From positions 744,001 through 808,000 of the forward strand of contig JADJYW010000001.1 in the NCBI GenBank assembly GCA_016719605.1: 64,000 nucleotides of DNA. Direction: 5' to 3'. A program made the position numbers and the translations under genes. Within the stretch, counting starts at the first letter, position 1; every line of letters starts with the position of its first letter. This document shows, one piece after another, positions 43,492 through 51,502 of this stretch. Below the pieces are notes generated by a model that worked only from the letters and a program-made list of their open reading frames with translations, was not told where the DNA came from and did not search any database. The stretch is from Lewinellaceae bacterium. GTDB lineage: Bacteria; Bacteroidota; Bacteroidia; Chitinophagales; Saprospiraceae.

Positions 43492-43996
43492 TCACCCTTC
43501 CCGACGTATCGCGTAAATCAACTCATCCAAAAACTCCCCGTTTTTGAACAGCGTTTTTTCAAAAAGCCCTTCCAGCGTGAAGCCCGCTTTTCGAGTACCC
43601 GCTGGAGGAGGCGACGTTATGGCCATAAGGCCGGGCAAAAATCCGGGTGATATCGAAGGTGCGAAAACCGTAGTCCACCATTTGAGCCACAGCCCGCTGC
43701 ACAATACCCTGTCCCCAGAACGGCTGAGCCAGCCAGTAGCCCATTTCCATGTTTTTCTGATAAATATCGTGCTGTGGATGCAGGCCAATAGCGCCCACAG
43801 CTTCGCCATTGACGTCAATGGCAAAAATTCGGATCGGGTCGTCCTGGGTAGCCATCGCGATGAATGTTTTGCCGTGTTCTTCCGTGTACGGGTGGGGAAA
43901 CTGATCCGTCAGGTTTTTGGCGATTTCAAAGTTGTTGGCAAACTTGACCAAATTGGGCAGGTCCTGGAGCGACCAGGGGCGGAGCGAGAAGTGCAT
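43492..43996 (-). CDS. GNAT family N-acetyltransferase (frameshifted)
   Basis: A protein of about 168 residues of the RimJ/RimL-type GNAT group. Seen: MHFSLRPWSLQDLPNLVKFA, IFAIDVNGEAVGAIGLHP, EMGYWLAQPFWGQGIVQRAV (acetyl-CoA-binding), then RIFARPYGHNVAS. Near 43590-43610 the frame is lost between VAS and the expected RVLEKAGF. The last 36 residues (AGFTLEGLFEKTLFKNGEFL and so on) are in another frame. Two missing bases explain the break. It transfers acetyl from acetyl-CoA to an amine; the substrate is unknown. Confidence 0.82.
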
Positions 43997-44074
43997 ATTC
44001 TTGTTAAAATTTAGCGTTTGAAAACAACTGGCAAACATGCGTTGCTATCGTTTCAGTTCCTGCACGCGGGTGGC

Positions 44075-44082
44075 TATTTTTG
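44075..44082 (+). promoter_or_regulatory. -7 box of the sugar dehydrogenase-like gene
   Basis: TATTTTTG on the plus strand, 16 bases before the ATG at 44098. It excludes an in-frame start at 44080. Confidence 0.5.
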
Positions 44083-44097
44083 CCAAAATACTTCCAC

Positions 44098-46767
44098 ATG
44101 CGCCTGATTTGCACACTCTCCCTTGTTTTTTTCTCCCTGCTTTTATCTGCCGCCACTTTGCCGCCCGGTTTCGTGGAAACTGCCCTCGCCGCCGGCCTTG
44201 ACCCTACCGCTATGGCCCAGGCGCCCGACGGCCGCATTTTTATTACCGAAAAATACGGCGCCGTGCGGATTGTGGAAAACGGCACGCTGCTCCCCGATCC
44301 TTTCCTCCTCCTGCCGGTGGACAACCACAATGAGCGCGGCCTGAGCGGCATCGCCTTTCACCCCGATTTTGCCCAGAATGGTTACGTCTATTTGTACTAC
44401 ACCGTCCCTTCTGCCGGGCACAACCGCCTGATTCGCGTGCGGGCACAAGGCAATTTTGCTGTACCCGGCAGCGAGGAAGTGCTGCTCGAAACAGACCCCA
44501 TGGCAGGCAGCATACACAATGCCGGGGCAATGGCTTTCGGCCCCGACGGCAATCTTTATCTCGCAGTGGGCGAGGGCGCCGACGGCCCTAAGGCCCCGAG
44601 CCTCAACTCCCTGCTCGGCAAAGTGTTGCGCCTGCATGCCGATGGTACCATCCCGCAGGACAACCCGTTCTACCAGCAGGCCACAGGTGTGTACCGGGCC
44701 ATTTACGCCACCGGCCTGCGCAACCCTTTTTCACTCGCTATACAACCCGGCACCGGACGCATTTTTGCCGGCGACGTCGGCAGCAATTTTTTTGAAGAAA
44801 TAAACGACATCCTGCCCGGCGCCGACTATGGCTGGAACCTGCTCGAAGGCAACCGCAGCAACCAGCCCACACCGCCCAACTACCGCAACCCGCTGTACGC
44901 CTACCCGCACACGTTCGGTTGTGCGGTAGTCGGCGGAGCATTTTACAACCCGCCCGTCGCGCCATTTCCGGCAAACTATACCGGTAAATTTTTCTTTGGC
45001 GACTACTGTACCGGCAAAATCCACCGCCTCAACCCCGCTACCGGGCAATACGAAGGGGTGTTTGCTGACGGCATCAACCGGCCGCTGGCCATAATGACCG
45101 GCTCGGACGGCGCACTGTACTACATCGCCCGCGGCGGCATCGGCGGCGGTTCGGAAGTGGACAACACCAGCTCGGGTACCGGGGTGCTGTGGCGGGTGGA
45201 ATATGTGGGTCAGGGCGCGCCGGTGTTCAGCGTGCAACCCGCCAATGTGCTGATCCCGGAAGGGGAAAACGCAACTTTCACGGCGCAAGCCAACGGCTCG
45301 CCAAACATCGCTTACCAATGGCAGCGCGACGGCCAGGATATCCCCGGGGCTACCGACAAAGCCCTGACGATCAGTGCGGCTATGCTCCCAGACAGCGGCG
45401 CGGTGCTGCGCTGCGTCGCACAAAATCCCTTCGGAAAAGTCAACAGCACCGGCGCCGTGCTGCGCGTGACCGCCAACCAGCGCCCGCTGCCGGTCATCCT
45501 CGCGCCCGTTGCCGGTCATGCGTATGCCGCAGGCGATACGATCTGGTTTTCCGGTATGGCCACCGACCCGGAAACAGGCGCCGTGGATGCCGACGATCTG
45601 ACCTGGCGGCTCGATTTGCACCACAACGACCATGCGCACCCCGGCCTCGGGCCAATCCACGGAACAACCGGCGGCTACTATGCCGTGCCCCGTTTCGGGG
45701 AAACGGACGACAATGTATGGTTGCGCATTTCCCTCACCGCCCGCGACCCGATTGGACTGACACAAACCGTATTTCGCGATATTTTTCCCAAAAAAACTAC
45801 CCTGCGCATCGAGAGCAAACCTTCGGGGCTGGCGGTACGCGTGGACGGCAAAACCTACACGACACCGGTGGAGATACCGAGTGTGCAGGGCATGTTGCGG
45901 CAGGTACAGGCCCAGCCGGCGTTCCAAAACGGCAATACGCTGACCGCTTTTGTACAATGGGCCGACGGCAACACCGACCCCAACCGCAGCCTTTTTGCCG
46001 CAGCAGCTCCGACCACTCTGGTCGCGCAGTACGAAAACATCGCGCTCCGGGGCACGGGTATCTACGGCATGTACTTCCCCCTCCTGCCCGACACCACCTT
46101 TGGCGAAATGGTTTTTGCCCGGGTGGATTCGATGGTAAACTTCAATTGGGAACAAGCCGGCCCGGCCCGGCGAATGCCCGGCGACTATTTCGGTGTGCGC
46201 TGGCTGGGCTACATCGAGCCGACGTTTTCCGAGCAGCATTTTTTTCATCTGGACTCCGACGACGGGTTCCGCTTTTGGGTGGACGGCCAACTGATCGCAG
46301 AGGCGTGGAAGGCCAAGAGTTCGAGCGAGGTGAACGCATCCATTTTTCTGGAAAAAGGCAAACGTTATCCGATCCGGCTGGACTACTTCGAGTACACCGG
46401 CGGGGCATCGGCCAAACTGTCGTGGAGCGGGGCTTCTATCCCGAAAGCCGTGATTCCGCAGGAGCGGCTGTTTCCGCGGTTGCCGGACAACCCCGGTTTG
46501 GTATCCGACCATTTTCGGGTACAGCTGCGCCCGAATCCGGTCGGGCACTTGCTCCGCCTCTCCTTCGAGGCCGATTTTCGGGAAACCTTCGACCTGCGGG
46601 TGTACGATGCGGCGGGACGTTTGGTGCGGGAATGGCGCCGGCAGGAAGTGACGCTGGTGGGGGAACAACTGACTTGGCCGGTCAGTGATTTGCATGCCGG
46701 GATGTATTGGGCCGAAATCGAGCGGCAGGGAGGCGTGCGGGAGGTGTTACCTTTTGTGAAAATTTGA
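44098..46767 (+). CDS. Secreted PQQ-dependent sugar dehydrogenase-like protein with Ig-like and PA14 domains and T9SS type A tail
   Basis: An 889-residue multidomain secreted protein with signal peptide MRLICTLSLVFFSLLLSAA. Residues about 25-360 are a GSDH six-bladed propeller (FVETALAAGLDPTAMAQAPDG, IVENGTLLPDPFLLL, RGLSGIAFHPDFAQNGYVYLYY, ATGLRNPFSLAIQPGTG, DYGWNLLEG). Residues about 375-465 are an Ig-like domain (FTAQANGSPNIAYQWQRDG). A carbohydrate-type middle region follows, then a PA14 domain (GVRWLGYIEPTFSEQHFFHLDSDDGFRFWVDG). The last 80 residues (LRPNPVGHLLRLSF, VYDAAGRLVREW, AGMYWAEI) are a T9SS type A sorting domain. Oxidation of extracellular sugars is inferred. Confidence 0.9.
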   Translation: MRLICTLSLVFFSLLLSAATLPPGFVETALAAGLDPTAMAQAPDGRIFITEKYGAVRIVENGTLLPDPFLLLPVDNHNERGLSGIAFHPDFAQNGYVYLYYTVPSAGHNRLIRVRAQGNFAVPGSEEVLLETDPMAGSIHNAGAMAFGPDGNLYLAVGEGADGPKAPSLNSLLGKVLRLHADGTIPQDNPFYQQATGVYRAIYATGLRNPFSLAIQPGTGRIFAGDVGSNFFEEINDILPGADYGWNLLEGNRSNQPTPPNYRNPLYAYPHTFGCAVVGGAFYNPPVAPFPANYTGKFFFGDYCTGKIHRLNPATGQYEGVFADGINRPLAIMTGSDGALYYIARGGIGGGSEVDNTSSGTGVLWRVEYVGQGAPVFSVQPANVLIPEGENATFTAQANGSPNIAYQWQRDGQDIPGATDKALTISAAMLPDSGAVLRCVAQNPFGKVNSTGAVLRVTANQRPLPVILAPVAGHAYAAGDTIWFSGMATDPETGAVDADDLTWRLDLHHNDHAHPGLGPIHGTTGGYYAVPRFGETDDNVWLRISLTARDPIGLTQTVFRDIFPKKTTLRIESKPSGLAVRVDGKTYTTPVEIPSVQGMLRQVQAQPAFQNGNTLTAFVQWADGNTDPNRSLFAAAAPTTLVAQYENIALRGTGIYGMYFPLLPDTTFGEMVFARVDSMVNFNWEQAGPARRMPGDYFGVRWLGYIEPTFSEQHFFHLDSDDGFRFWVDGQLIAEAWKAKSSSEVNASIFLEKGKRYPIRLDYFEYTGGASAKLSWSGASIPKAVIPQERLFPRLPDNPGLVSDHFRVQLRPNPVGHLLRLSFEADFRETFDLRVYDAAGRLVREWRRQEVTLVGEQLTWPVSDLHAGMYWAEIERQGGVREVLPFVKI

Positions 46768-46770
46768 GTA

Positions 46771-46822
46771 CTGGCGGGTTTTAACCCGCCGGATATAAGT
46801 CAGCGGGTTAAACCCCGCCGGT
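46771..46822. repeat. REP-like double palindrome
   Basis: GGCGGGTTTTAACCCGCCGG and GCGGGTTAAACCCCGCCGG lie between two convergent genes. Same family as the repeats around the IS at 40.6-41.9 kb. It may act as a hairpin transcription barrier. Confidence 0.65.
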
Positions 46823-46825
46823 ACA

Positions 46826-47773
46826 TTACAACCGTTCTTCCAGCTGCCTGGCCCGGTTGTAAAACAGGTGTTCCGGGTCGCGCAGGATATCGGTCAGCGC
46901 CCGGTAGAACGCTCCTTTTTGGGCGGGCATTTGCTGGAGCAGCGCGAGCGTAAGGCCCCATTCGGCCCGTTGGGCGTAGGGTTGCCGACCGATGCCGGCT
47001 ATTTCCTGAAATGTAGCGGCGGCGGCGGTATACTGGCGGCTCTGGTACTGCGAGAGGGCGAGTAATTCTTTTTGCTGGACGGCATCGGCGTCGGAAGCGG
47101 GCGCCGGTACGGGTTTGATGTTGGACACCACGTCGTTGTATTTTCCATCCTGAAAATTCTTGAGTGCCTGGTTGTAGGCGGCCGAGCCGGATTGGCCGCC
47201 CTTGCTGCCTTTGGGCAGTACAAAATCGCGTTCGCGGTAAAATTCGTCGGCTAATGCGGCATAGTCGGGTGTACCGTCGGGCTGCATTTCTTCGATGGGT
47301 GCGGGCGGCAGGTCCTGGCGGGCCATATCGGAGACGGGTTCTTCGGGTAGTACCTCATCGCGGCGGGGGATGGGCTGGTGGCGTTTCCGAACGGTCGGCA
47401 CGCGGGGTTTTATTTCCGGTTTGGTGCGCACAATGGGCGCCGGTTCGGGCGTGGTGGCGGTGTCGCGCAGGAGCCAGTAGCCGAGTGCCGCCAGGGTGAG
47501 CACTGCGGCGGCGCGCAGCACCCAGGTCATGGGTCGGACGACTGCGCGGCGAGGCTGGATTTGCTGGAAAAGTTCCGTTTCGCGGTCCCAGGCCTGCATT
47601 TTGGAGAGCAGATCGCGTTCCACGAGCAGTTCCAGGCCGTGGCGTTCCAGGCGGTGCTGACGGACCAGGGCCGCCAGTTCGGGGTCTGCCGCTATCTCTG
47701 CCTCGAAGGTGTACAGTTCCTCGGCGGTCATTTTCCCTTGCAGGTAGCGTTCTATTTGATCGAAACGAGACAT
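46826..47773 (-). CDS. Anti-sigma factor-like single-span membrane protein with TPR-like C-terminus
   Basis: A 315-residue protein. Residues 1-70 (FDQIERYLQGKMTAEELYTFEAEIAADPELAALV) look like a zinc-free anti-sigma N-terminus. A transmembrane helix follows near residue 85 (VLRAAAVLTLAALGYWLL), then a Pro-rich linker and a periplasmic part with TPR-like helices (NQALKNFQDGKYNDVVSNIK, LLALSQYQSRQYTAAAATFQEIA). It is encoded 26 bases after the ECF sigma factor in the same direction, so it probably holds that factor at the membrane. The signal sensed is unknown. Confidence 0.72.
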   Translation of the reverse strand: MSRFDQIERYLQGKMTAEELYTFEAEIAADPELAALVRQHRLERHGLELLVERDLLSKMQAWDRETELFQQIQPRRAVVRPMTWVLRAAAVLTLAALGYWLLRDTATTPEPAPIVRTKPEIKPRVPTVRKRHQPIPRRDEVLPEEPVSDMARQDLPPAPIEEMQPDGTPDYAALADEFYRERDFVLPKGSKGGQSGSAAYNQALKNFQDGKYNDVVSNIKPVPAPASDADAVQQKELLALSQYQSRQYTAAAATFQEIAGIGRQPYAQRAEWGLTLALLQQMPAQKGAFYRALTDILRDPEHLFYNRARQLEERL

Positions 47774-47799
47774 TCGATTTGCGATTTACGATGTTGGAT

Positions 47800-48387
47800 T
47801 TAAGATTCCCGGAGCGCAGCGAATGCCGGATTATTTTCCAAAAGTTCGCGGAAGCGCATCCGGCAGCGGTATGCTTCTTTTTTGGCTACATCGGCATTGT
47901 TGTACTGCATCATCCGGGCAATTTCTTCCATGGAGTGGTCCAGTTGGTACAGTCGGAGCAGGTCGCGGCAACGTTCGCCGATCTGGCCGAGGGCTTCCTG
48001 AAACAGTTGGCGGTACTCGGTTCGGATGGCTTCGGCTTCGGGGCTTTCCACCTCGGCGTCGTAATGCGTCGGGGTGATGTCCGTGTATCGTCCTTGCTGC
48101 CGGCGCACCGTCAGCCACCGCCACTTGGCGATAGCCACGAAATAGGTGCTTAGGGCGCTTTTGCCCTCGAAGCGGTTTTCGCGCAGGTTGCGGTCGAACA
48201 GCACCAGGGTTTCCTGGAAAATGTCCTGGGCATCCTGTCGGCTGCCGCCGTGGTCCAGTATGTGCCGGAAAACGGTTTCCCGCAGTCCCGGCAACAAATA
48301 AATGCGCTTGAGCGCCTCCTCGCGGGCGTTGCCGCCGGTTTGTATGCCGGCGATGAGTGCTTCGTCCGTCCAATCGGTATTTGCCAT
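47800..48387 (-). CDS. RNA polymerase ECF-type sigma-70 factor
   Basis: A 195-residue sigma factor. Region 2 is visible (FRHILDHGGSRQDAQDIFQETLVLFDRNL, FEGKSALSTYFVAIAKWRWL), as is region 4 with a helix-turn-helix (LLRLYQLDHSMEEIARMMQYNNADVAKKEAYRCRMRFREL). It directs RNA polymerase to alternative promoters, probably including its own. It is co-transcribed with the anti-sigma-like gene. A -7 box TACTTTTG at 48480-48487 lies about 93 bases upstream; no separate ECF-type promoter could be recognised. Confidence 0.9.
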   Translation of the reverse strand: MANTDWTDEALIAGIQTGGNAREEALKRIYLLPGLRETVFRHILDHGGSRQDAQDIFQETLVLFDRNLRENRFEGKSALSTYFVAIAKWRWLTVRRQQGRYTDITPTHYDAEVESPEAEAIRTEYRQLFQEALGQIGERCRDLLRLYQLDHSMEEIARMMQYNNADVAKKEAYRCRMRFRELLENNPAFAALRES

Positions 48388-48479
48388 GTTTGTGCAGTTC
48401 GCAGGAGGAAGGTAACCAGTAGGGATGGGATTCGGGTGGATTTATTTGTGTGCTGCGGGGTGGCCCCGAAACGCGCCGG

Positions 48480-48487
48480 CAAAAGTA
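48480..48487 (-). promoter_or_regulatory. -7 box of the sigma/anti-sigma operon
   Basis: TACTTTTG on the minus strand, about 93 bases before the ATG at 48387. It suggests housekeeping transcription of the operon. Confidence 0.45.
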
Positions 48488-48644
48488 AGGGTATATCCGG
48501 CAATGTCACCTGATGCAGGCGGGGCACCAACGCCCAAATGTTAGCATTTTCTTAAAAAGCAAACCGGTCAGGTTACCCTTTTGGAATGCCCTGCACAAAG
48601 CATCAAAATCAGTATTCATCGCATTTCAAAAACTTTCCATCATT

Positions 48645-49367
48645 ATGAAAAATCTGCTTTTGTTTCTCTGTGCCATCGCCTGTGCCACCACCCTGAACGC
48701 CCAATTGAGCGGTATCGGTTTTCGCCCGATCCTCACCCTGTCCAAATACAAATTAGCCAACGACCTGAATGACGTTTATGATGTGAACTTCCGTCCCGGC
48801 GCCGGTGGCGCGCTCTTCGCCGAGTTCAACCTCGGAAGCCGCTTCACGTTCCAGCCCGAGATCGCCTACCTCCAGCGGGGGGGCAACATCAAAAGCGAGA
48901 GCAACCTTTTTTGGGACGGTCAGGAATTCGGTTACCCGCGCGACTACCGGGTGGAGGAAATTCGTCAGAAAGAGACGCTGCACTACATTGATATTCCTTT
49001 GATGTTCGAGAAAAACTTTGGTGGTGGCAACGTAGGCGCATACATTGCTTTTGGGCCGGCATTTTCTTTTGCCATTTCCAACGGGCAGGGCATGGAGGAA
49101 CTCCTGGTTGAGTACCTCAATTCGGAAGGCGAAAGCATCACATTTACCGACCGTGCCGAGTACACCATTGAAATGGGCAAGGGCCGCAACGACGACTACA
49201 AGAAAAACGACCTGAGCATCAACCTCGGCACCGGCCTGGTTTTTATCCTCGAACAAGGCGAAATAGGACTCGACGTGCGCTATTCCCACGGCATGCGCAA
49301 TGTTGATGTTGGCGGCATCAAAAACCGCAACCTGCAGGTCGGCATTTCCTACATGTACTATTTCTAA
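48645..49367 (+). CDS. Outer-membrane beta-barrel protein, PorT-like
   Basis: A 240-residue protein with signal peptide MKNLLLFLCAIACATTLNAQ. It has alternating-strand patterns ending in an aromatic (FTFQPEIAYLQRGGNI, IGLDVRYSHGMRNVDV, LQVGISYMYYF), typical of the small Bacteroidota barrels called PorT family or outer membrane beta-barrel. The terminal Phe fits BAM-dependent insertion. The start at 48645 gives the signal peptide; a longer frame upstream adds only non-conserved codons. Function unknown. It may be a target of the neighbouring sigma factor (speculative). Confidence 0.8.
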   Translation: MKNLLLFLCAIACATTLNAQLSGIGFRPILTLSKYKLANDLNDVYDVNFRPGAGGALFAEFNLGSRFTFQPEIAYLQRGGNIKSESNLFWDGQEFGYPRDYRVEEIRQKETLHYIDIPLMFEKNFGGGNVGAYIAFGPAFSFAISNGQGMEELLVEYLNSEGESITFTDRAEYTIEMGKGRNDDYKKNDLSINLGTGLVFILEQGEIGLDVRYSHGMRNVDVGGIKNRNLQVGISYMYYF

Positions 49368-49389
49368 AACCCCATCCGGAGTTTTGGCA

Positions 49390-49420
49390 ACTCAAAACTC
49401 AAAACTCAAAACTCAAAACT
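49390..49420 (+). repeat. Direct heptamer repeats (CTCAAAA)
   Basis: Four tandem CTCAAAA units in the gap before the zinc-ribbon gene. Same heptamer as the palindrome at 35183-35256. Related degenerate units (GTTTTGAGTATTGAG) lie at 52937-52968. Confidence 0.8.
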
Positions 49421-49426
49421 GACAAT

Positions 49427-49696
49427 ATGCTTTGTCCAAACTGCGGCCATACGGCGCAGCCGGGTCTGGCGCGCTGCGGCCATTGCAACATCAAATTACC
49501 CGAATCGGCGCTGCCTGGTGCGGCGTCCGGGAACGAAAAAAACAACTGCTGGAACTGTACGCATCCGAACGACGCACACGCGTTGGTCTGTGCGGCCTGC
49601 AACGCGAGAACCGAACGCCCGCAAGCCTTCCTGCGCCGCGCTCAACACCAAACGCAGCACTCAACACTCAAAACTGCCTGGAGTCATGACGAATAA
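49427..49696 (+). CDS. Zinc-ribbon protein
   Basis: An 89-residue protein with four CxxC pairs: CPNC (3-6), CGHC (17-20), CWNC (41-44) and CAAC (55-58). These form two zinc ribbons or double knuckles. The C-terminus is basic and polar. There is no signal peptide. Its last 11 bases overlap the next gene, so translation is coupled. With the two following membrane genes it forms a small operon. A regulatory or assembly role is possible but cannot be read from sequence. Confidence 0.75.
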   Translation: MLCPNCGHTAQPGLARCGHCNIKLPESALPGAASGNEKNNCWNCTHPNDAHALVCAACNARTERPQAFLRRAQHQTQHSTLKTAWSHDE

Positions 49697-50531
49697 AAAT
49701 TTCAATCCGATGTTTATCTCCGCGCTGGACATCCTGACCGGGGCACTGGGTGTGTTCATCATCCTGAATTTTTTGAACACCCGCCTGTCCGGTACCGCGC
49801 CGCCCGAGCCGCCGCCGCCCATTGCGGCCAAAGAAGACAAGCCGGAAAAGCCCGTGGCTAAAGTGCCGCAACAACGCGAATACACCAACAACGGGTTGCG
49901 CGGCACGGCCAAACACAAGCCTGCGCCGCCGCCGCCAAAACCGGAACCAAAGCCCGTTGTAACGGCGCCTGCCCCGCCCCGGCCCGAGCCGCAGCAGCCC
50001 CCCGCTCCACCCCAGGACCCCGTGGCAGTGGACCTGATGAAGCAGACGAAGGGTGATGTGACACTGCTGTTGCAACAGGAAGGACTGGCCAAACAAAGCG
50101 TCGAGTTTATGCTGAAACAAGGCAGCCAGACGTGGAAGCCCAGCCGCGCCAGCAAGTACCAGAACGACGAGTTCCAGTATGAAAAAAGCCTGAATTACTT
50201 CTATCAGGCAAGCATCAATCCGGGGGCTTACGAGGTGTGGGTGCGCGTAAAAAAACGCACTAAAACTACTGGCGGCCAACCTTTTGCCCTGTTCGGCAAG
50301 ATCATCCAGCCCGGCTACAAGAGCCTGACTCACAACTTCGGCACCTACGCTGTGAGCGGTGGCGACGACTGGGTGCGGGCGGGTACGTTCACGGTGCTCA
50401 GCACGGGCATCAGTTTCAAATCGGCGTTGCCGCCCGCCACCGCCACCACGCCCACGGACGAACAACAAGCCGCTCCTCCCGCTCAAACCCCCAAACCGGA
50501 ACCGAAGAAAACCGGAAAATGGGGGCGCTAA
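49686..50531 (+). CDS. Single-span membrane protein with MotB/TolR-like N-terminus and Pro-rich linker
   Basis: A 281-residue protein. The N-terminus (FISALDILTGALGVFIILNFL) is a single transmembrane helix with an Asp at residue 15, the layout of MotB/ExbD/TolR proton-carrying helices. Residues about 38-118 are rich in Pro and Lys (PPEPPPPIAAKEDKPEKP, PAPPPPKPEPKP), as in TonB/TolA-type spanners. Residues about 120-245 look like a beta-sandwich (GDVTLLLQQEGLAKQ, YFYQASINPGAYEVWVRVKK), and a second Pro-rich tail ends the protein. No OmpA peptidoglycan-binding domain is seen. It is followed by a MotA/TolQ-like channel gene, supporting a proton-driven complex. Confidence 0.7.
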   Translation: MTNKNFNPMFISALDILTGALGVFIILNFLNTRLSGTAPPEPPPPIAAKEDKPEKPVAKVPQQREYTNNGLRGTAKHKPAPPPPKPEPKPVVTAPAPPRPEPQQPPAPPQDPVAVDLMKQTKGDVTLLLQQEGLAKQSVEFMLKQGSQTWKPSRASKYQNDEFQYEKSLNYFYQASINPGAYEVWVRVKKRTKTTGGQPFALFGKIIQPGYKSLTHNFGTYAVSGGDDWVRAGTFTVLSTGISFKSALPPATATTPTDEQQAAPPAQTPKPEPKKTGKWGR

Positions 50532-50591
50532 AAAAGGTTGATCACAACCACCTCGTACTCCTCAACTTTCACCCGTTACAATTCTACCGCT

Positions 50592-51404
50592 ATGTTTTCG
50601 CAAAAAAATAGTCAACTCGCATACAGCCTCGGCCTCACCCTTTTGATCACGCTGATTACGACGGCAGGCTACCAGTTTTCGCCGAAAGGCTCTTCCCTGG
50701 AAACACTTTTCTTCGCCCTCGGCGGCAAGATGCCGGACGGCATTATCCAGGCGGCTACCTTCTTTTGCTTCTTCGTTTGCCTGTTTGGCATCGGTGCGCT
50801 GAACAACCGGATTCGGCGGGAACAGTACGCCTTCACCGCCAAACTGTTGCCCGAGACGGAACAGTATGTGCTGTACCCGGAGGACGTGAACCAGATCAAA
50901 CTGAACACCATCGAAGTGGAGCGCCACCTCGGCACGGGGCTGCTGACCGATCTGATCAAGCAGGCGGCGACCAAGTTCCGTTCCAGCCATTCGCCCGCCG
51001 AATCGCTGGCCATCGTGGAAACCGTGAGCGAAATGAACCGGAAAACCCTCGATCGGGAATTCTGGATGATCAATACTTGTCAGGCCCTAATCCCCGCTTT
51101 CGGGTTCCTGGGTACGGTGCTGGGGATGGCTGCAGCCATCTTGGACATGGGCAAACCGCAGCCCACGGCTCTGGCCTCCCCCACCGGCCCAGCCGGTACC
51201 GTGCCGCAGGGCGTCATCAGCAGCAGCGATATTTCTTCGCTGATTGACAGCCTCGGCACGGCATTTTTCACTACCATTTTGGCTATCGTGCTGGGCATCG
51301 TCGTGAACGTGATGATGAAAAAAATAGAGACTCGGGTAGAAGACCTGCACACCGGCATGAAGCGGTATGTCGTGGAGCACCTGGTAAATAGAATTCAACT
51401 GTAA
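50592..51404 (+). CDS. MotA/TolQ/ExbB proton channel family protein
   Basis: A 270-residue inner-membrane protein with four likely helices (LAYSLGLTLLITLITTAGY, IIQAATFFCFFVCLFGIGAL, ALIPAFGFLGTVLGMAAAIL, LGTAFFTTILAIVLGIVVNVM). A cytosolic stretch between helices 2 and 3 holds EMNRKTLDREFWMINTCQALIPAFG. The segment PAFGFLGTVLGM and the later LGTAFFTTILAIVLG carry the G-x-x-G-T-V and T-TT/A features of the TolQ/ExbB/MotA pore. It is expected to form a pentamer around dimers of the preceding protein and to use proton flow for work on an unknown target. Confidence 0.85.
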   Translation: MFSQKNSQLAYSLGLTLLITLITTAGYQFSPKGSSLETLFFALGGKMPDGIIQAATFFCFFVCLFGIGALNNRIRREQYAFTAKLLPETEQYVLYPEDVNQIKLNTIEVERHLGTGLLTDLIKQAATKFRSSHSPAESLAIVETVSEMNRKTLDREFWMINTCQALIPAFGFLGTVLGMAAAILDMGKPQPTALASPTGPAGTVPQGVISSSDISSLIDSLGTAFFTTILAIVLGIVVNVMMKKIETRVEDLHTGMKRYVVEHLVNRIQL

Positions 51405-51431
51405 AGAGCGCCTCATAAATCGCGTTTTCCA

Positions 51432-51496
51432 TTTCACCGCAGAGGCGCAGCGTTTTAATAACTTGATTACCTAAACGCTGCGTCTCTGCGGTGAAA
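51432..51496. repeat. CCGCAGAG-type palindrome
   Basis: TTTCACCGCAGAGGCGCAGC and, at the other end, GCGTCTCTGCGGTGAAA pair over about 24 bases. It lies between two convergent genes. Same repeat family as the large array at 59960-60447. Confidence 0.75.
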
Positions 51497-51502
51497 AACC
51501 AC

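Noticed and set aside
44731..46695. Long minus-strand and alternate plus-strand frames within the sugar dehydrogenase-like gene
   Set aside because: Low-complexity translations without motifs. The plus-strand 889-residue frame has a signal peptide, propeller, PA14 and sorting domain.
46771..46822. Classical intrinsic terminator between two convergent genes
   Set aside because: The hairpins are good but lack T-runs, and the same sequence recurs elsewhere as a REP-like repeat. I recorded it as a repeat.
49427..51404. Zorya-type defence module
   Set aside because: Only the channel-like gene is reminiscent of ZorA. There is no long cytoplasmic tail, no OmpA domain in the partner and no helicase or nuclease gene beside it.
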